Shown one piece after another: positions 22,696 to 34,795 of a stretch of 64,000 nt of DNA; position 1 is the stretch's first letter; every line of letters begins with the position of its first letter. The notes beneath the pieces were generated by a model. It saw nothing but the letters and a program-made list of their open reading frames with translations, was not told the DNA's origin and searched no databases. A program made the translations under genes and the position numbers. The stretch is from Marsupella aquatica (taxonomy: Eukaryota > Marchantiophyta), in assembly GCA_973895155.1 (NCBI GenBank), contig OZ316895.1, positions 7,006,001 to 7,070,000 of the forward strand. Direction: 5' to 3'.

Positions 22696-23303
22696 GCCTT
22701 CTCCTTGTTTGGTTGTAGGAGGAGGGGAGCTACGTCTATTTGGAGTTCAAGCGTATCAACCACAACACAACTTGCGATGGTTGATACGTGAGAAGTTTTT
22801 TCTTGGTTACTCTGTTATTTTATGTCAACCACAACGCAACTTGCGACGGTTGATGTTTGAGGAAGATTTTTTTGTGATATTGTTTTTCGTGAGCTTGGCA
22901 TGCAGGTCTCAATGGGATGCCGAGAGGAAGAAGGGGAGGAAGAACAAGCCCCCAACACTCACGTACGCTTGAGCTAGACCAAGTACCCTCTTGGGTTGCT
23001 GCCGAAGAATGATTATGACTTGCAGAAGAGGGGAGGTTGCCACGGGAGCTGGAAGAACAAGTTGGTGTGCCACAAGAAGAGTCTCAACACAACGAGACCA
23101 TACGTCCTGACGAAGAGCCAGACGTAGATCACGTGCTAGGAGTAGGGGAGCCCTTTGTGTTGGTGTAGTCTGAGTTACGGCCAAATCTGATCCCAGAGCT
23201 CACTGCATTGCCACAAATCATCTCACACCTATCAGTATTGCCATTACCGGTGGCCCAACGTGCGCCATTACCGCCTGTGTTGATACGGGGACCAGCTGCA
23301 CCA

Positions 23304-24269
23304 ATGGCAGCTGCTCAACGTACCCGTCTTCAGTACGTACCCTTCAAGGGAAGACCAAAAGATGATCCAGACAAATGGATTGAAGAGTTCGAAGGGATCG
23401 CTAAAGCCAATGGAGAATCTGCCCACAAGCTCACTATCATTCCCGGAATGATGAGGGGGGAGGCAGGCCCATGGTTCATCTCGTTGCTACCCAATGTGAA
23501 AGCTGATTGGGCTTTGTTCAAGCAAGCATTCTTGAAGGAGTTCCGATCTATTGGAGTGGAAGCCACATCCCTGTTGAAGGTGGGTCAACTTAGGATGAAG
23601 AAGAAAGAGTCGTTATGGAGGTTGTTGCAAAGATTCCAGAAGTTGGTACGGCGGATACAAGCCCGTACCGACGACGCTATGCGACAAGCGTGGTTTGTAG
23701 CTGCCCTACCAAGCAAGATGGGGTTCTTTGTACGACAGGCCAAGCCAACCACATTGGCTGAGGCTATTGCAGCAGCGGAGTCATACACTGCCACCGATGC
23801 CACGAGCAAGCGCTGCCGAAGAAAGAAGTTGAAACTTGTTGACAGTTCCTCTAGTGAGGAATCAAGTGAATCTGAGTCGGATGGTAGTGATGAATCTGAG
23901 GACTCTGAGAGCACTACGGAGTCAGACACTACGGAGTTAGAAGCTAAGAAGCGAAAGAAGAGGAAGAAGAAGTTGTCCAAGAAGGCCAAGAAGTTGACTC
24001 ATCGAGAAGTTGTGCTACCCACGGTGGCCGTTACCCCATTGTCTACGGCAAGACGTCTCAAGGAGCAAGAGGCCAGGTATGATGAGTTGATAGAGCAAAT
24101 GAAAGCGTTGAAGGTGCACTTTGCAGGTCTCAAGCCAGAGAGGAGAAAGGTTCCAGTGGAGAGAGCCAACATGTGGTGCACCAAGTGCATGAAGTTTGGT
24201 CATGCCCCAAAGGAGTGTCCAGCGGGAGAACCAACCAAGGTTTTCCAAGTACGGGGAGGAGGACGTTGA
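23304..24269 (+). CDS. Ty3 gag capsid region with acidic/basic linker and zinc knuckle
   Basis: The frame is open from about 23208; the first ATG is 23304 (MAAAQRTRLQYVPF). The capsid-like Retrotrans_gag region covers about residues 15-140 (DPDKWIEEFEGIAKANG, GEAGPWFISLLPNVKADW, FKQAFLKEF). A Ser/Glu-rich acidic run (SSSSEESSESESDGSDESE) is followed by a Lys-rich run (KKRKKRKKKLSKKAKK), then a CCHC zinc knuckle CTKCMKFGHAPKEC. It forms the particle and binds RNA. The frame stops at TGA after GGGR. The sequence continues in another frame with a further TAG near 24361 before the next zinc knuckles, so gag is broken here. Confidence 0.75.
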   Translation: MAAAQRTRLQYVPFKGRPKDDPDKWIEEFEGIAKANGESAHKLTIIPGMMRGEAGPWFISLLPNVKADWALFKQAFLKEFRSIGVEATSLLKVGQLRMKKKESLWRLLQRFQKLVRRIQARTDDAMRQAWFVAALPSKMGFFVRQAKPTTLAEAIAAAESYTATDATSKRCRRKKLKLVDSSSSEESSESESDGSDESEDSESTTESDTTELEAKKRKKRKKKLSKKAKKLTHREVVLPTVAVTPLSTARRLKEQEARYDELIEQMKALKVHFAGLKPERRKVPVERANMWCTKCMKFGHAPKECPAGEPTKVFQVRGGGR

Positions 24270-24419
24270 AGGAGCCAACTACTCAACCTCTTCCTATGCA
24301 ATGGAGGGGCCAGTTGAGTACTTCATGGAGGAGCCACCGGAGGCCAATGTGTATAGTGTGTAGCCGCTCAACTCGGGACCAAGGAGCATTCATGGGATCT
24401 CAACTAACGCTGGAGCACC

Positions 24420-25451
24420 CCCATATGCCAACTATTCCAACGCTACTCCCGGGAATAGGCCACCGTATCCGGGGGTAAGAAAGATCCCTATTTGTTACAA
24501 TTGTAGAGTGGCTGGCCACTACGCTAACGTGTGCCCGGAGCCCACACGTCAAGGGAATGGAGATTTTGCCCGGTTGTGTCAATTGTGCAAGGGGGAGGGA
24601 CATCTTGCACCACACTGTCCAACCTTGGAAGCAATCAAGGCTCAACAAGCCGGAGCGCCAAAGAAGAAGGGGCCACCACCCCCACTCAAAGAAGCTAACG
24701 TCAACTTTCTTGCCACAGAAGCGGTTGACCCGCTTGAGTTCACCCCTGCAAAGGAGTTGGCCGCCAAACAGGAAGAGCCCGTAGTGGACGTTCCCAAGCA
24801 GAGGCTGGTCACCATCAAGGAGGAGTTAGTACCATCAGTCATTGTAGTATCTCCAGTTGTGGAGGCACCTTTGGTGGTCGTTGTCACTTCAGAAGTTGTT
24901 GAGCACACACGGTCCCTAAGTCATGAGTGGACTCATGCTGAAAATTTTCTGGAGGTGGACAGTGATGATGAGAGGAGACACTACTCTTGTTACCGGGTCT
25001 CCACTCGGTCTGGGAAAAAGAAGGACAAGTCTGAACTCAAGCATAAGTACAAAGAGGTGCATCAAGCTTCCACATTGGGCACCTCACATGAACCAGAGGT
25101 GCCACCCATGGAAGATAGCAACTTTGACAGGGATAACCCCAAGTTGTTTTACCCCAAGGTGGGGGAGGAAGTACGTAAGCAGCTGGAGGAGCTAGAAGCA
25201 CAAGAAATGCAAGCGGCCATCGACAAAGACCTGGAGGAGGCAAAGGCTAGAAAGAAAGCGGAGGAGAAGGTTGTTCGGTGGAAACCGGGAGAAGAGGTCA
25301 TCCCACACATACCTTCTGCAACAGCGTACAACATTGGCCAGGACATTCTGCATTGCCCGGTCACTACTACCATTGGTCAACTCTTACGTGATAGTTCCCT
25401 CTACCGCCGCCAAGTCAAGGAGATTCTTATGGGGAGGAGATGTAGAAGAAG
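24420..25451 (+). pseudogene. Ty3 gag continuation: two more zinc knuckles, cut by element B
   Basis: In-frame sequence upstream of 24508 reads IPICYNCRVAGHYANVC, a CCHC knuckle, followed by CQLCKGEGHLAPHC, a second. A long Glu/Lys/Val-rich linker follows to about 25450, where copy B interrupts it at the target site GTTAT. The natural frame resumes at 30051 into the protease. The apparent C-terminal 85 residues past 25457 are read-through into element B and not part of the protein. Confidence 0.65.
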
Positions 25452-25456
25452 GTTAT

Positions 25457-28400
25457 TGTGGTGCGTCCCATGGCTCCCCAAACCCAAGAAACCCCCCTGC
25501 GCAGGCCGATTCCCGCCGGTTTCATCCTCGGCGAGGCCGTTTCGCGGCTTAGCGGCATGGGACGCTGCTAACTTCCTTCTACTACTACTATTAACATTTT
25601 ACACACATATACCGATGAAGGATCTGTCCCTTGTATTCCCCTCCTTTTCTTTAGGTATATTTGGATTCCGCCGTCGGAATGATCCCCAATTGGCTTGGTT
25701 AAGCCGCTAAGACCTCTCTCAGCTCAACACATCCAACTCTCACTCCCTTGCTTACTTCCCTTCATCTATTAGTTGATGTGGGCACTCTTCACACAAGTTA
25801 ATGCGACACACAAATAGCAAAATGACTCCTTCTGACTGAGTTATACCATGCACTTGCCATACAAACAACACATCTCATACACAAGTTTTGCGAACTAAGC
25901 CGTGAGGCCAACTCTATTCAGCTCTTAGGCATGAGGAAACATGAATATACACAAGGGTCACTGTATAACTAACCAAGAGCTTCTCTTACTACTTGATCGC
26001 AGCCCTGCTGGTGCAACTAAAAACTTGCTAAGAAAGAGGCCCTGGACTCCTCGCTGCCCAGGTACTTATCCTGGAAGTGGATCCGCCAATTCTTAGTAGC
26101 GTAAGCTTAATCTATCCTACCTGTAATCTACCGAACTGTAATCTACCTAAGTATAGCGAGGCAGGAGCATAAGTGGATCCGCAATCCCACTAATCTAAGT
26201 GTCAGGGCCGTCTCCTAGTCCTGATCCTCAGCCTAAACTTGGAGATCCGAGCCCGCCCTGCCCACTCACGCCTCCTACCTCCACGTCCGCCCTTCCTAAA
26301 AGGAACGGCGCCCTTGCACCGTCACGACACCGGTGGTGGATCCTCAATGGACGCCCCCAACGCTTCCCTCGCAGCCACTGCCGTTGGTCCTTCCTCTGAC
26401 AGATTACCTACCCCAGACCGAGTCAACTCTTCATCGGCCTGACTGGGTCCACCCTCGGCTTCGGCATCAGTATCGGCCACGGCCTCCCCGGCTATGGTTT
26501 CCTCGGCTGGCTCTAGTGGTGGGTTTGCTACCACGGCTTCATCAATAGTTGTCCCGGCCTTGGCCTTGCCATCCCCACCTTCCTTGACAGGTGGATCCAT
26601 TGTCGTGACCATGCCGGAGGTTGGTGCCGGGTTTACCTCCTTGGTCACAACGACTGGAGGAGCCGTATAACTCCTAGACCCAGAAGGTTTCTGCTTCTTC
26701 TTCTTCCCTGTTTCGGCAGTTGGTCCCTTCCCTTTGCCACTTACCTCCGGCACCAGGGCGTGTGTCTCGGCTTGTCCTTCTGCCAGTACCACTCCTGGTA
26801 ACGGGGTTCCCACAATTGGAGTTGGAACAGATGAAGCTAAGCACTTAAATACTGTGGCCTGTTTCTTCAGCCGCTCCGTTTGGTTGTCAGCCCGACGCTG
26901 TAAGTTCTCCATCTTCCGCGTGCTTTCCTCCAACTCCTCCTGCAATTCATCCAGGTCCTTCCTTGCCTCCTTCAGCTCCTTCTGGGCTCCTTCCAACTCT
27001 TTCTAGGCTTCCTCCAACTCTTTCTTTAAGGTAGCCCTCTCCTCCTGGGTTGCTCTCAGCTCCTTGTTGAGCTCCGTAACAACCTCAGACTCCATTTTAT
27101 TCATCTTGGCATAAGTCTGGTCGAGCTGGTCATCTTTCTTACGGAGGTCGGCCTTGAAGCTGGCCGTCATGGATGCGAGCTCCTGCCGCAGCATGATAAT
27201 TGCCTGATAGGATTTCCCTAACTCGGCCTCCTTCTGCTCTAGGGCTTCGCGGATATCCTCGAGTTCCCCCTTCAACGCCCTCTCCCTTCTCTGAGTCTCT
27301 GCCATGGCCCGGTTGTTGGCTACTATGTGGGCCTCCTCTGCGTCTCTCAGCTCTCGCTTCCACTTCTCCCTATCTTTGATCGCCTCGGCCAACTCTCCTT
27401 GGGTCTGAGTCAGTTTATCCTTGATAATCTGATTATCAGATTGCGCAGTATCCAACTGCCCCTGCATGATGTTTAGCTCATGCCGTTTAATCTGTAGCTC
27501 ATCTTGGGCTTTCTTGGCAGCCTTTAGGTCTTCCACCTCGGCTTCCATCTCCCTAAGCCGCTGGATGACCTCGTCCTTCTTGCTTCTCTCCAAAGCCACC
27601 GCTTCTTCTAATTGGTGCTTCTCCAATATCTCCCTCTGGAAAAAGGGTCCCTGCTCCAACTCCTCCCCAAAGATGCTGAGCGCAAGTTCCCCACACATCT
27701 CCCCATACTCCATGGCTCTATCTTTAGCATAGATGGAGTAAGTAGAAGTCATTGGCATCAACCACCTCGGCCTCTGTTCCCAAGCCGCCTTGCGGATTTC
27801 TTCTATGGTGGCAAGAGGGTTGCTTCTTTTTTCGGCAAGCCGCCTGATGTCCTCCGGCCAATCTCCTCTTGGTAAATCTTTCTCCCTAGCCAGGGCTGCC
27901 TTCTCTTCCTCTCTGCGTCGCTCCTGAAACTCTTGTGCCATCTGCTTTATGCCGTCAAAGCTCGGGGGAGCGACATCTGGTGGGGGGGACTCGGGGTTGC
28001 TCTGTTGGGTGGGATCCCCTCGAACTACTCTAAGCGTGGGGATAAAGCGGCCACAGGTTCTTACTCCTGGTACATGATGATCCGACCCATAGCCGGAGTT
28101 ATCATTGCTGTAGTCCTCCACCGCCTCCTCCACTGCTTGGACTCTCGGCTTCCCCCTCTGTTCTCCTGGTCCCGCCATAAAAACGGCCTCACAGATCACG
28201 GGCCCTGGTTCCTCCTCTGGCTTCCAGGCTATCTTCTCCCTCTGCTTTCCATGAGCAGGAGCCTTAGGCTGCTCTGCCTCCGATTCGTGGCTGGAGGCTC
28301 CCACATACATTCGAACTCCCGGCTCGTGTTCTGGCCTCCTTCTCACCTTGGCGCATGCCAGATTGCTGCATCGGCAAGTCTTCTTTTCTTGGCCGAAACA

Positions 28401-30045
28401 TCTGCTCGATCGTAGGACTGGCGGGCTGGTTGGGCTCCTCTGTTGCCGGCCTCTGCTCCGGGACTTCCTCTGGTGCCCTCGCCTGCAGGGGAAGTACTGG
28501 GGCAAAGATCTGACTTCTGGCATACCGGCACAACAGCGGCATGTGATAGCCGAGCCGGGACACGCTTCCCATGATGATCACCAGCTGTTCCTCCTTCAAG
28601 ATCTTCTTTAGTTGGGTGAGGAGGTACCCGTTGTAGTCTCGGCTTGGGTCTGGCCTCTCTGCCAGGTAGACCTGTGCCTTGCCGATCTCTGCCCTCGGCA
28701 AGTTGCAATGCATGGTCACCCACAAGAAATCGATCATCTCTCCGATGTGCGGGTTGGTGCAGGTGTTGCGGAAGAAGCCATTCTTCGTTGATGGCCCTAG
28801 AAACAATCGGAACTCCTTGTCTAGCAAGGTCTTCCTGGTATCTACTTTGGTCTTATTGCCCATCGGCAAGCCAAACACTTTGGCAATCACCCGGGGAGTG
28901 AGATAGAAATCCTTCCCATACACCCTTGTGGAATTGGTCTCGGGCTCCCATGATCCCACGAATTCTAATAAGTCTGAATCCGGCACCTCCGGCTTCACTC
29001 ATGGTAATTTTACGAAGGCTTCCAAGCCGGATCCGGCCATGAAGCCCTGGTACTTCTTGGTCTGCATGGCCATAAAGCATGCATCCTCCTCCCGTGAAAA
29101 ATGCAGTTGCACTTCTTCTGGTAGGGTCGCCGCCCAGCCTTTCCAGGTGTCATCATTTGTTGGAATGGCATTGATGGGATCGACCTCCTCCTCTTTGGCT
29201 TCCGCCTGCCTCCTGCTTCCCTGCTCTGCTGGCTTCCTTGGTGCCGCCGACCTCGTTCTTTTTGCCGGGGTGGCCTCTTCATTGTTGTTTCCTTTCCTCC
29301 CGCTTTCCTCTTCATCTCGGCTGCCGTGGATGTTTCTCCTAGCATGGTTGCCTTTGTCCACCCCTTTGTGCTACCCTTCAACTCCCAGTGTATGTCGGTG
29401 CAGCGGTTGATGGCTTCCCGAATGCCGACAATCTTGTTTTCGCAAAAGAGAAGGTCGTCAAGCTGATTGGCAGTAGGAGTCCATAAGAACTTGGCCTTGA
29501 TGAATTCTCCTCCTAAGAAGGCAGATTTCTGCAGCTCCCACAGTTGAGCGAGCTCCTGCTGTTCTCGAGCTGCTCTCTCCGATTCTTCATCCTCGTAAGT
29601 CCCAATGTACTCAGTTGCCCGTTCGAACAGGCATCCCCAAAAATATGTCGCTTGATTGACGTTGCTCATACCCTCCTTGAGTCGTTCGTTGGTATCTGCT
29701 CCCGCCTAGAGTGCTTGTCTAAGCAGCTGATAGTAGTTGGCCTCCCGTAGTCGTCTGCCCAGTTCGTGCTTGCAAATGAGCCACCATTCCTCGCGAGCTG
29801 TCCTTACCCCTCTCCTCCTTTGGTCTTCCCTACCATTGGTTACCCCTAGCCGCCGACACTTAGTGCGCCCTAACCCTAATCGTATTCTCTCCCCCGGCGT
29901 CCTTACTTCCAGCCTCGGCCCGGGTTCCATAGTCACCCTTAATTGTTTATATTTTCCTCATTCTTGTAACTATACTAAGGTGTTTCTAGGGTACGCTTCC
30001 GTTTTCCCACTTAACCGGCCTAGTGATTCCTGGTTAGGCATCACA
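25457..30045 (-). mobile_element. Element B: inverted full-length A-family copy
   Basis: Read on minus, the element starts TGTGATGCCTA at 30045 and ends GGGACGCACCACA at 25457. It is flanked by GTTAT (25452-25456) and GTTAC (30046-30050), a 5-bp duplication with one change. Length 4589 bp, colinear with A along the whole length, including the 3' noncoding part. It interrupts the Ty3 polyprotein gene between the gag linker and the protease. Together with A it fixes both termini of the family. Confidence 0.8.
26322..29936 (-). pseudogene. Element B ORF, plant-mobile-domain-like plus coiled coil, several breaks
   Basis: Same protein as the element A ORF. Breaks: TAG at 29708-29706 after LLRQAL; a frame change near 29000 (between the pieces ending EAFVKLP and starting KPEVPDSDLLEFVGSWE); another near 28300-28500; and a stop near 27000 within the coiled coil. 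The Gln codon that is TAG in A is intact here (TQTQGELAEAIK). Comparing A and B therefore suggests that no single defect is ancestral and both derive from a functional parent. Confidence 0.7.
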
Positions 30046-30050
30046 GTTAC

Positions 30051-33000
30051 CCAAAGTTGGGATTGACCCCATACAAGTCAATTGGGTCACGGAGGATTTG
30101 GGTGCCCCAGAAGTCACGGTAGATATCAACGGATGTGCAATACGGTTTGTACCGATGGATGGCGGCTCGGGAGTCAACATCATGACCGAGGAAACAGCCA
30201 ATCGATTGGGATATACGGAGTTGGAGCCACCAGCACGTGCCATGAGACTAGCGGATGGAGCACGGGTGGTGCCATTGGGGTGTCTCACCAAGATTCCAAC
30301 AATGATTGGGGGGAAATCCTTCCCCCTCAACTATTTGGTGATGCGACCCGTTCGGCCATACGGTTTTCCCATCTTAATTGGCAGGCCATGGTTGTATGTG
30401 GCCAAGGTCACAAGTGATTGGGGCAAACGGCAGTTTCGGTTTGGTACCCCCACTATTACCATTCCCTGGTCGGCGGAGTCACCTCAAGGGGAGACTACCT
30501 CTATGGAGGAGCAATATGATTCAGAGGTCACCTCAGATGAGGACGAGGACAAAGAATACATGGTGAAGCTGATTTCTCATCTGACGGAGGAAGATGTCTT
30601 TGGCCCACAAGCTGCTACCATTGAGGAGGGAATTACGGAAGTACCACTTGACCAAAGTTGTGTGGTGGAGAGGAAAACCAGGGAAGAGCCACCTACACCA
30701 CCCCTAACCCAGCTTGTTGATACTCAGAAGGAGGAACAAACGGAGGAGGTGGGGCAAGAAGCTCAAGCCATTTTGTTTGACGATGAACAAAGGGAGGAGT
30801 GGCTAAATGACCTCTTGGATGAAGAATTTAGAGAGGAGCTACTTTCACATTACAAAGAATCTGACGTGGAAAAAATGATGGCCCATGTGACAAAAGACCC
30901 ACCCCCAACTCAGCCAGACCAACAAGATAGTGATGCACCGGTGTACGGAGGAATACGACTAGCACGGTTGGAGGAGACCTTTGATGAGGAGACACGTAAC
31001 AAGCTGGACGTGATCAGGCCGGAGCAGTACACAAGGGTGGAGGTGGGTGAAGGCAAGACACTCAACATTGATAGCAAGCTGGATGCTACGGAGCAACGCA
31101 CTATTCAAGAGTTGTTAAAGGAGTACCAAGATGTATTTGCGTGGAGCCACCAAGATTTGAAAGGAGTGCCACCTGAGTTTGGTGAGCATAGTATTGACTT
31201 GATGTCAAGAGCACGGCGTGTGAGGCAACGCCAATACCGTCTCAACCCCAAGTACTCACTCATGGTGAAGGAGGAGATTGACCGGTTGTTGGATGCAAGA
31301 TTCATTTATCCGGTCATGCATAGTGAATGGGTATCACCCATCGTGATTGTGCCCAAGAAGAAGGGGCCAGACGGTAAGGTGAAAATATGGGTGTGCCAAG
31401 ATTTCCGGAAGCTGAATGACGCCACTAAGAAGGATCACTACCCGTTGCCGTTTACTGACATTGTGTTAGATATGGTGGCCGGTTGGGAGATTTATAGCTT
31501 CCTAGATGGTTACTCTGGGTACAATCAAATCTGGATACAGGAGGAGGATCAACTCAAGACGGCTTTCACTACGGAGTGGGGGATTTTTGCATTCCGTAGA
31601 ATGCCTTTTGGGTTGTGCAATGCCCCTGGCATGTTTCAGCAACTCATGATGAATATATTTCATGACTTTTTATGGATTTCATGACTTTTTATGGAGGTTC
31701 TTGGAAATCTTTATTGATGACTTTGCTGTCTACGGCAAACGAATCAAGCACCCTGAACACTTACGGTTGACTTTTCAGCGGTGCCGGGAGACTTGCTTGA
31801 AGCTACATCCTGAGAAATATTTCTTTGGAATTCAGGAGGGGACACTATTGGGCCACAAGGTGTCGGCTCATGGAATTGAAGTTGATCGTGAGAAGGTGGC
31901 CGTGTGGGTGGCGGTCTCCTTTCCAAGAGATGTGAAGGAGGTGCATGGCTTCTTGGGGTGTGTTGGCTACTATCGACGCTTCATCAAGGACTTTGCCAAG
32001 GTAGCCATACCACTCACATCCATGTTGAAGAAGGGAAGTGAATTTGAACCTACTCCTTCCCGACAAGCTGCTTTTGATGAACTAAAGAAACGTTTGCTAG
32101 AGGCTCCCGTACTCATTATGCCTAATTGGAATAAGGAGTTCCACGTTTACGTAGACGTGTCAGGATTTTGCATCGGTGCCGTCTTGAGTCAGTTAGATGA
32201 GGATGGGAGGGATCGTCCCATCTACTTTGCCAGTAGGCAGTTGGCCCCAGCAAAGAAGAACTACTCACCCACCGATCGGGAGGCTCTTGGTATCATTTAC
32301 GCTTGTAAGAAGTATCGTCATGATTTGTTGGGTTACAAGGTTGTGTTCCACACGGATCACAACAGCTTGAAATACATGCATGGTCAACAAGCCAGATCTG
32401 TTCGGGAGAATTGCACGTTGGGTCCTCTTATTACAAGAGTTCAACTATGAGGTGAGGGTGAGATCCGGGAAGAGTCACAGCAATGCTGACTTCTTCTCCC
32501 GTATTGAGGGACCATCTGACTCTGAAGAGATTGATGATCGTTTTCCCGATGAAGAAGTCTTCAGGGTGACTACAGAGGCCACTACTTGGTATGGAGAAAT
32601 TTTTGAATTTCTCCGTACAGCCAAGGTTCCATTACAGTTGGGTTCGGAACGTGCAGCAGTGTTTTTACATAAGACGGGGCCCTACTTGCTTGTGAAGGGA
32701 GTACTTCACAAATACGGGATGGATGGACGCCTTCGCCGTTGTTTGGAGGAAGCTGAGATACGTACCGTCATGGCAACACTACATGAGGAGGAAGCAGGAG
32801 GTCACTTTGCTTAGGAGACAACTGCTAGAAAGATACTAGATGTGGGATATTGGTGGCCAACTCTTTTTCGGGATGTGCACCGGTACATCCAGAGATGTGA
32901 CCCCTGCCAACGCCAAGGGAAACCTGGCCCCTCCTCACGACATGCATTGGTGCCAATCCTCCCTCTTGCCCCATTTGAGAAGTGGGGAGTGGACTTCATT

Positions 33001-33830
33001 GGTCCGTTCACTCCCATCACACGGAGGGGAAGGAAGCGGTATATCATCCTAGCTACGGACTACGCTACCAAGTGGGTGGAGGCCCGAGCGACTGCAAAAG
33101 ATGATGCCAACACCACGACACATTTTTTGTATGAGCAGATTTTTACACGGTTTGGCCCACCCTTGGTGCTGGTAAGTGGCAGGGGTACTCATTTTCTGAA
33201 TCATACAATCAAGCGTCTAACGGAGAACTATTTGGTCTCCCATAGGAAGACCACCTCGTACCACCCACGAGCCAACGGGCTCACTGAGAGAGCAAACGGG
33301 ATCATGGGCAAGATTCTCAACAAGACGGTGTCAGCTCACAAGACAGATTGGGATTTGAAGTTCCTGGCTGCCACTTACGCCTACAACCTGGCTCACAAGA
33401 CCACCACTAGTCACAGCCCCTACTTCCTTGTGTTTGGTCAACATTCTCTTGTGCCGGTGGAATTTGAGGTGCCCACCATTCGAATCTTGACACGGGAAAG
33501 GGAAGGGGAAGAAGTAGTGTAGCTGCACGGATCCAACAGTTGGAGCACCTTACGGAGGTAAGAGAGGAGGCTTTGACTCGCACGGAGCAGCAACAAGGCA
33601 AACAAAAGTTGCACTACAATTCCCGGCCCGCTGTGTGTCCATTGAAGAGGGGGATTTGGTGCTCCTCTACGATAGTCGTTTCATGCATTTCCCCGGGAAG
33701 TTACATACACGTTGGATGGGGCCCTACGTTGTCGATACGGTCTACTCCAATGGGTCGGTTCAACTCAGGACGCTGGAAGGGCAACTACTCAACACACGGA
33801 TCAATCAAGAATTTACCTAAAGAAGTACTA
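30051..33830 (+). pseudogene. Ty3 pol: protease, reverse transcriptase, RNase H, integrase (broken)
   Basis: Protease: VPMDGGSGVNIMTEE near 30150. RT: DFRKLNDATKKDHYPLP, SFLDGYSGYNQI, RRMPFGLCNAPGMF and FIDDFAVYGK, the catalytic DD being present. RNase H: FHVYVDVSGFCIGAVLSQ, FASRQLAPAKKNYSPTDREAL. Integrase: zinc part CDPCQRQGK; core WGVDFIGPFTP ... ANGLTERANG. Lesions: a 19-bp tandem duplication at 31657-31694 shifts the frame in RT; an extra CATG at about 32374-32382 shifts it after RNase H; TAG at 32812-32814; GGC (Gly) at 33178-33180 where integrases have the second catalytic Asp (SDRGTHF); another shift between about 33520 and 33640. The element cannot make an active polyprotein. Confidence 0.8.
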
Positions 33831-33885
33831 CACAGAGGAGGAGTATGGTGCTCGCGGGGGCGCTTCACAATTAAAAGAGGAGCTA

Positions 33886-34795
33886 TGTGACGGGGTTCCC
33901 GTCACTGAAAATCCTCAATAATTGTTTATTGGGTTGTGCCATGTAAATAACCATTGTAAATAAGCCGTTTTTTTGTTTTTTAGTTAATTATGTCATTATC
34001 GGTTGCTATGCCCCGGAGGTCTCTACTTACTTTTATATCCTAATAGTTCGGATGCCTAAGGCTCCCCAGCAAGCAAGAATGTTGGGATCTTTAAAATAGG
34101 GTCGATCTAATCGGACACCCCGTTTCCCTTAGGCCATTATTTCCTTGTTATTTTCTTGAGACCCCAATAGCCAGGTCGTGGTGAGGGGTGCTTTGATGTG
34201 TTGTTTTGAGTATTTAGGGGGAGAGCCCCGTAGTAGTGAGGGGGGGAAGTCAGTCTAGTGTTTGCTTAGGGAAGTTAGCTCATAGCCAGAAGAGGGAATC
34301 AAGCCAGAGTAATGAGGTAGAGGTGTAGCACTTGCCCCAGTGAGGTAGTAGTTGGGCAGACGGCAGGAGGCCGGGTTGTCCTTGCAATGTGTTACGACAT
34401 TTTGCCAAAAGATATGCATTTGGTTTGATTCCTCAAGTTTTGGTGTGGTGTTACCTTTTATGGTTCACGATTGTGTTCTTTCCCCAAGAAGCGTCTAAGG
34501 AATCCTTGCACGGTTTGGTCAACCATGTGAGTAGGAGGGGTGGTGATAGCACTCCACCAATGACCAGTAGGAGTGTGTGTGTGTGGCGTAGTCCATGGGA
34601 CCTGATCAAAAGCAGAGCAGCTAGTCGGTAGACTTGATCAAAAATTACATTTCTGGGAGCAAAAATAAACATACTCATCCTACATGCAATAGAATCCTAA
34701 TAGCGTCCCTCCACATTCCCATCATACGATAACAAACAATTTTAGTAGGAGTAAATACATATTTGTCGTGTAAATCGTTTGATAAGTAGGTGACA
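33886..34795 (+). repeat. 3' LTR of the Ty3 element
   Basis: 910 bp from TGTGACGGGGTTCCCGTCAC to GTAGGTGACA, with TG...CA ends. A purine-rich tract (ttaaaagaggag) lies just before it. The first 20 bases form a palindrome shared with the minus-strand LTR at 6450. The small ORFs within it (for example 34389-34631) are not supported as genes. Confidence 0.75.

Larger units (their letters stand above)
22554..34795 (+). mobile_element. Ty3-type LTR retrotransposon, decayed, carrying element B
   Basis: Parts in order: tail of the 5' LTR (22554-22658), tRNA primer site (22678), gag (23304-25440, broken), insertion B (25457-30045), protease-RT-RNase H-integrase (30051-33830, broken), purine tract and 3' LTR (33886-34795). 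The 5' LTR tail is nearly identical to 34687-34795. Domain order PR-RT-RH-IN is that of the Ty3 group. The DGGSGVN protease motif and the Asp-type primer site are typical of Tat/Athila-like plant lineages; no chromodomain was seen. Confidence 0.8.

Noticed and set aside
25500-25710. C-terminal extension of the gag frame beyond 25457
   Set aside because: The frame reads into the end of element B; the natural frame resumes at 30051.
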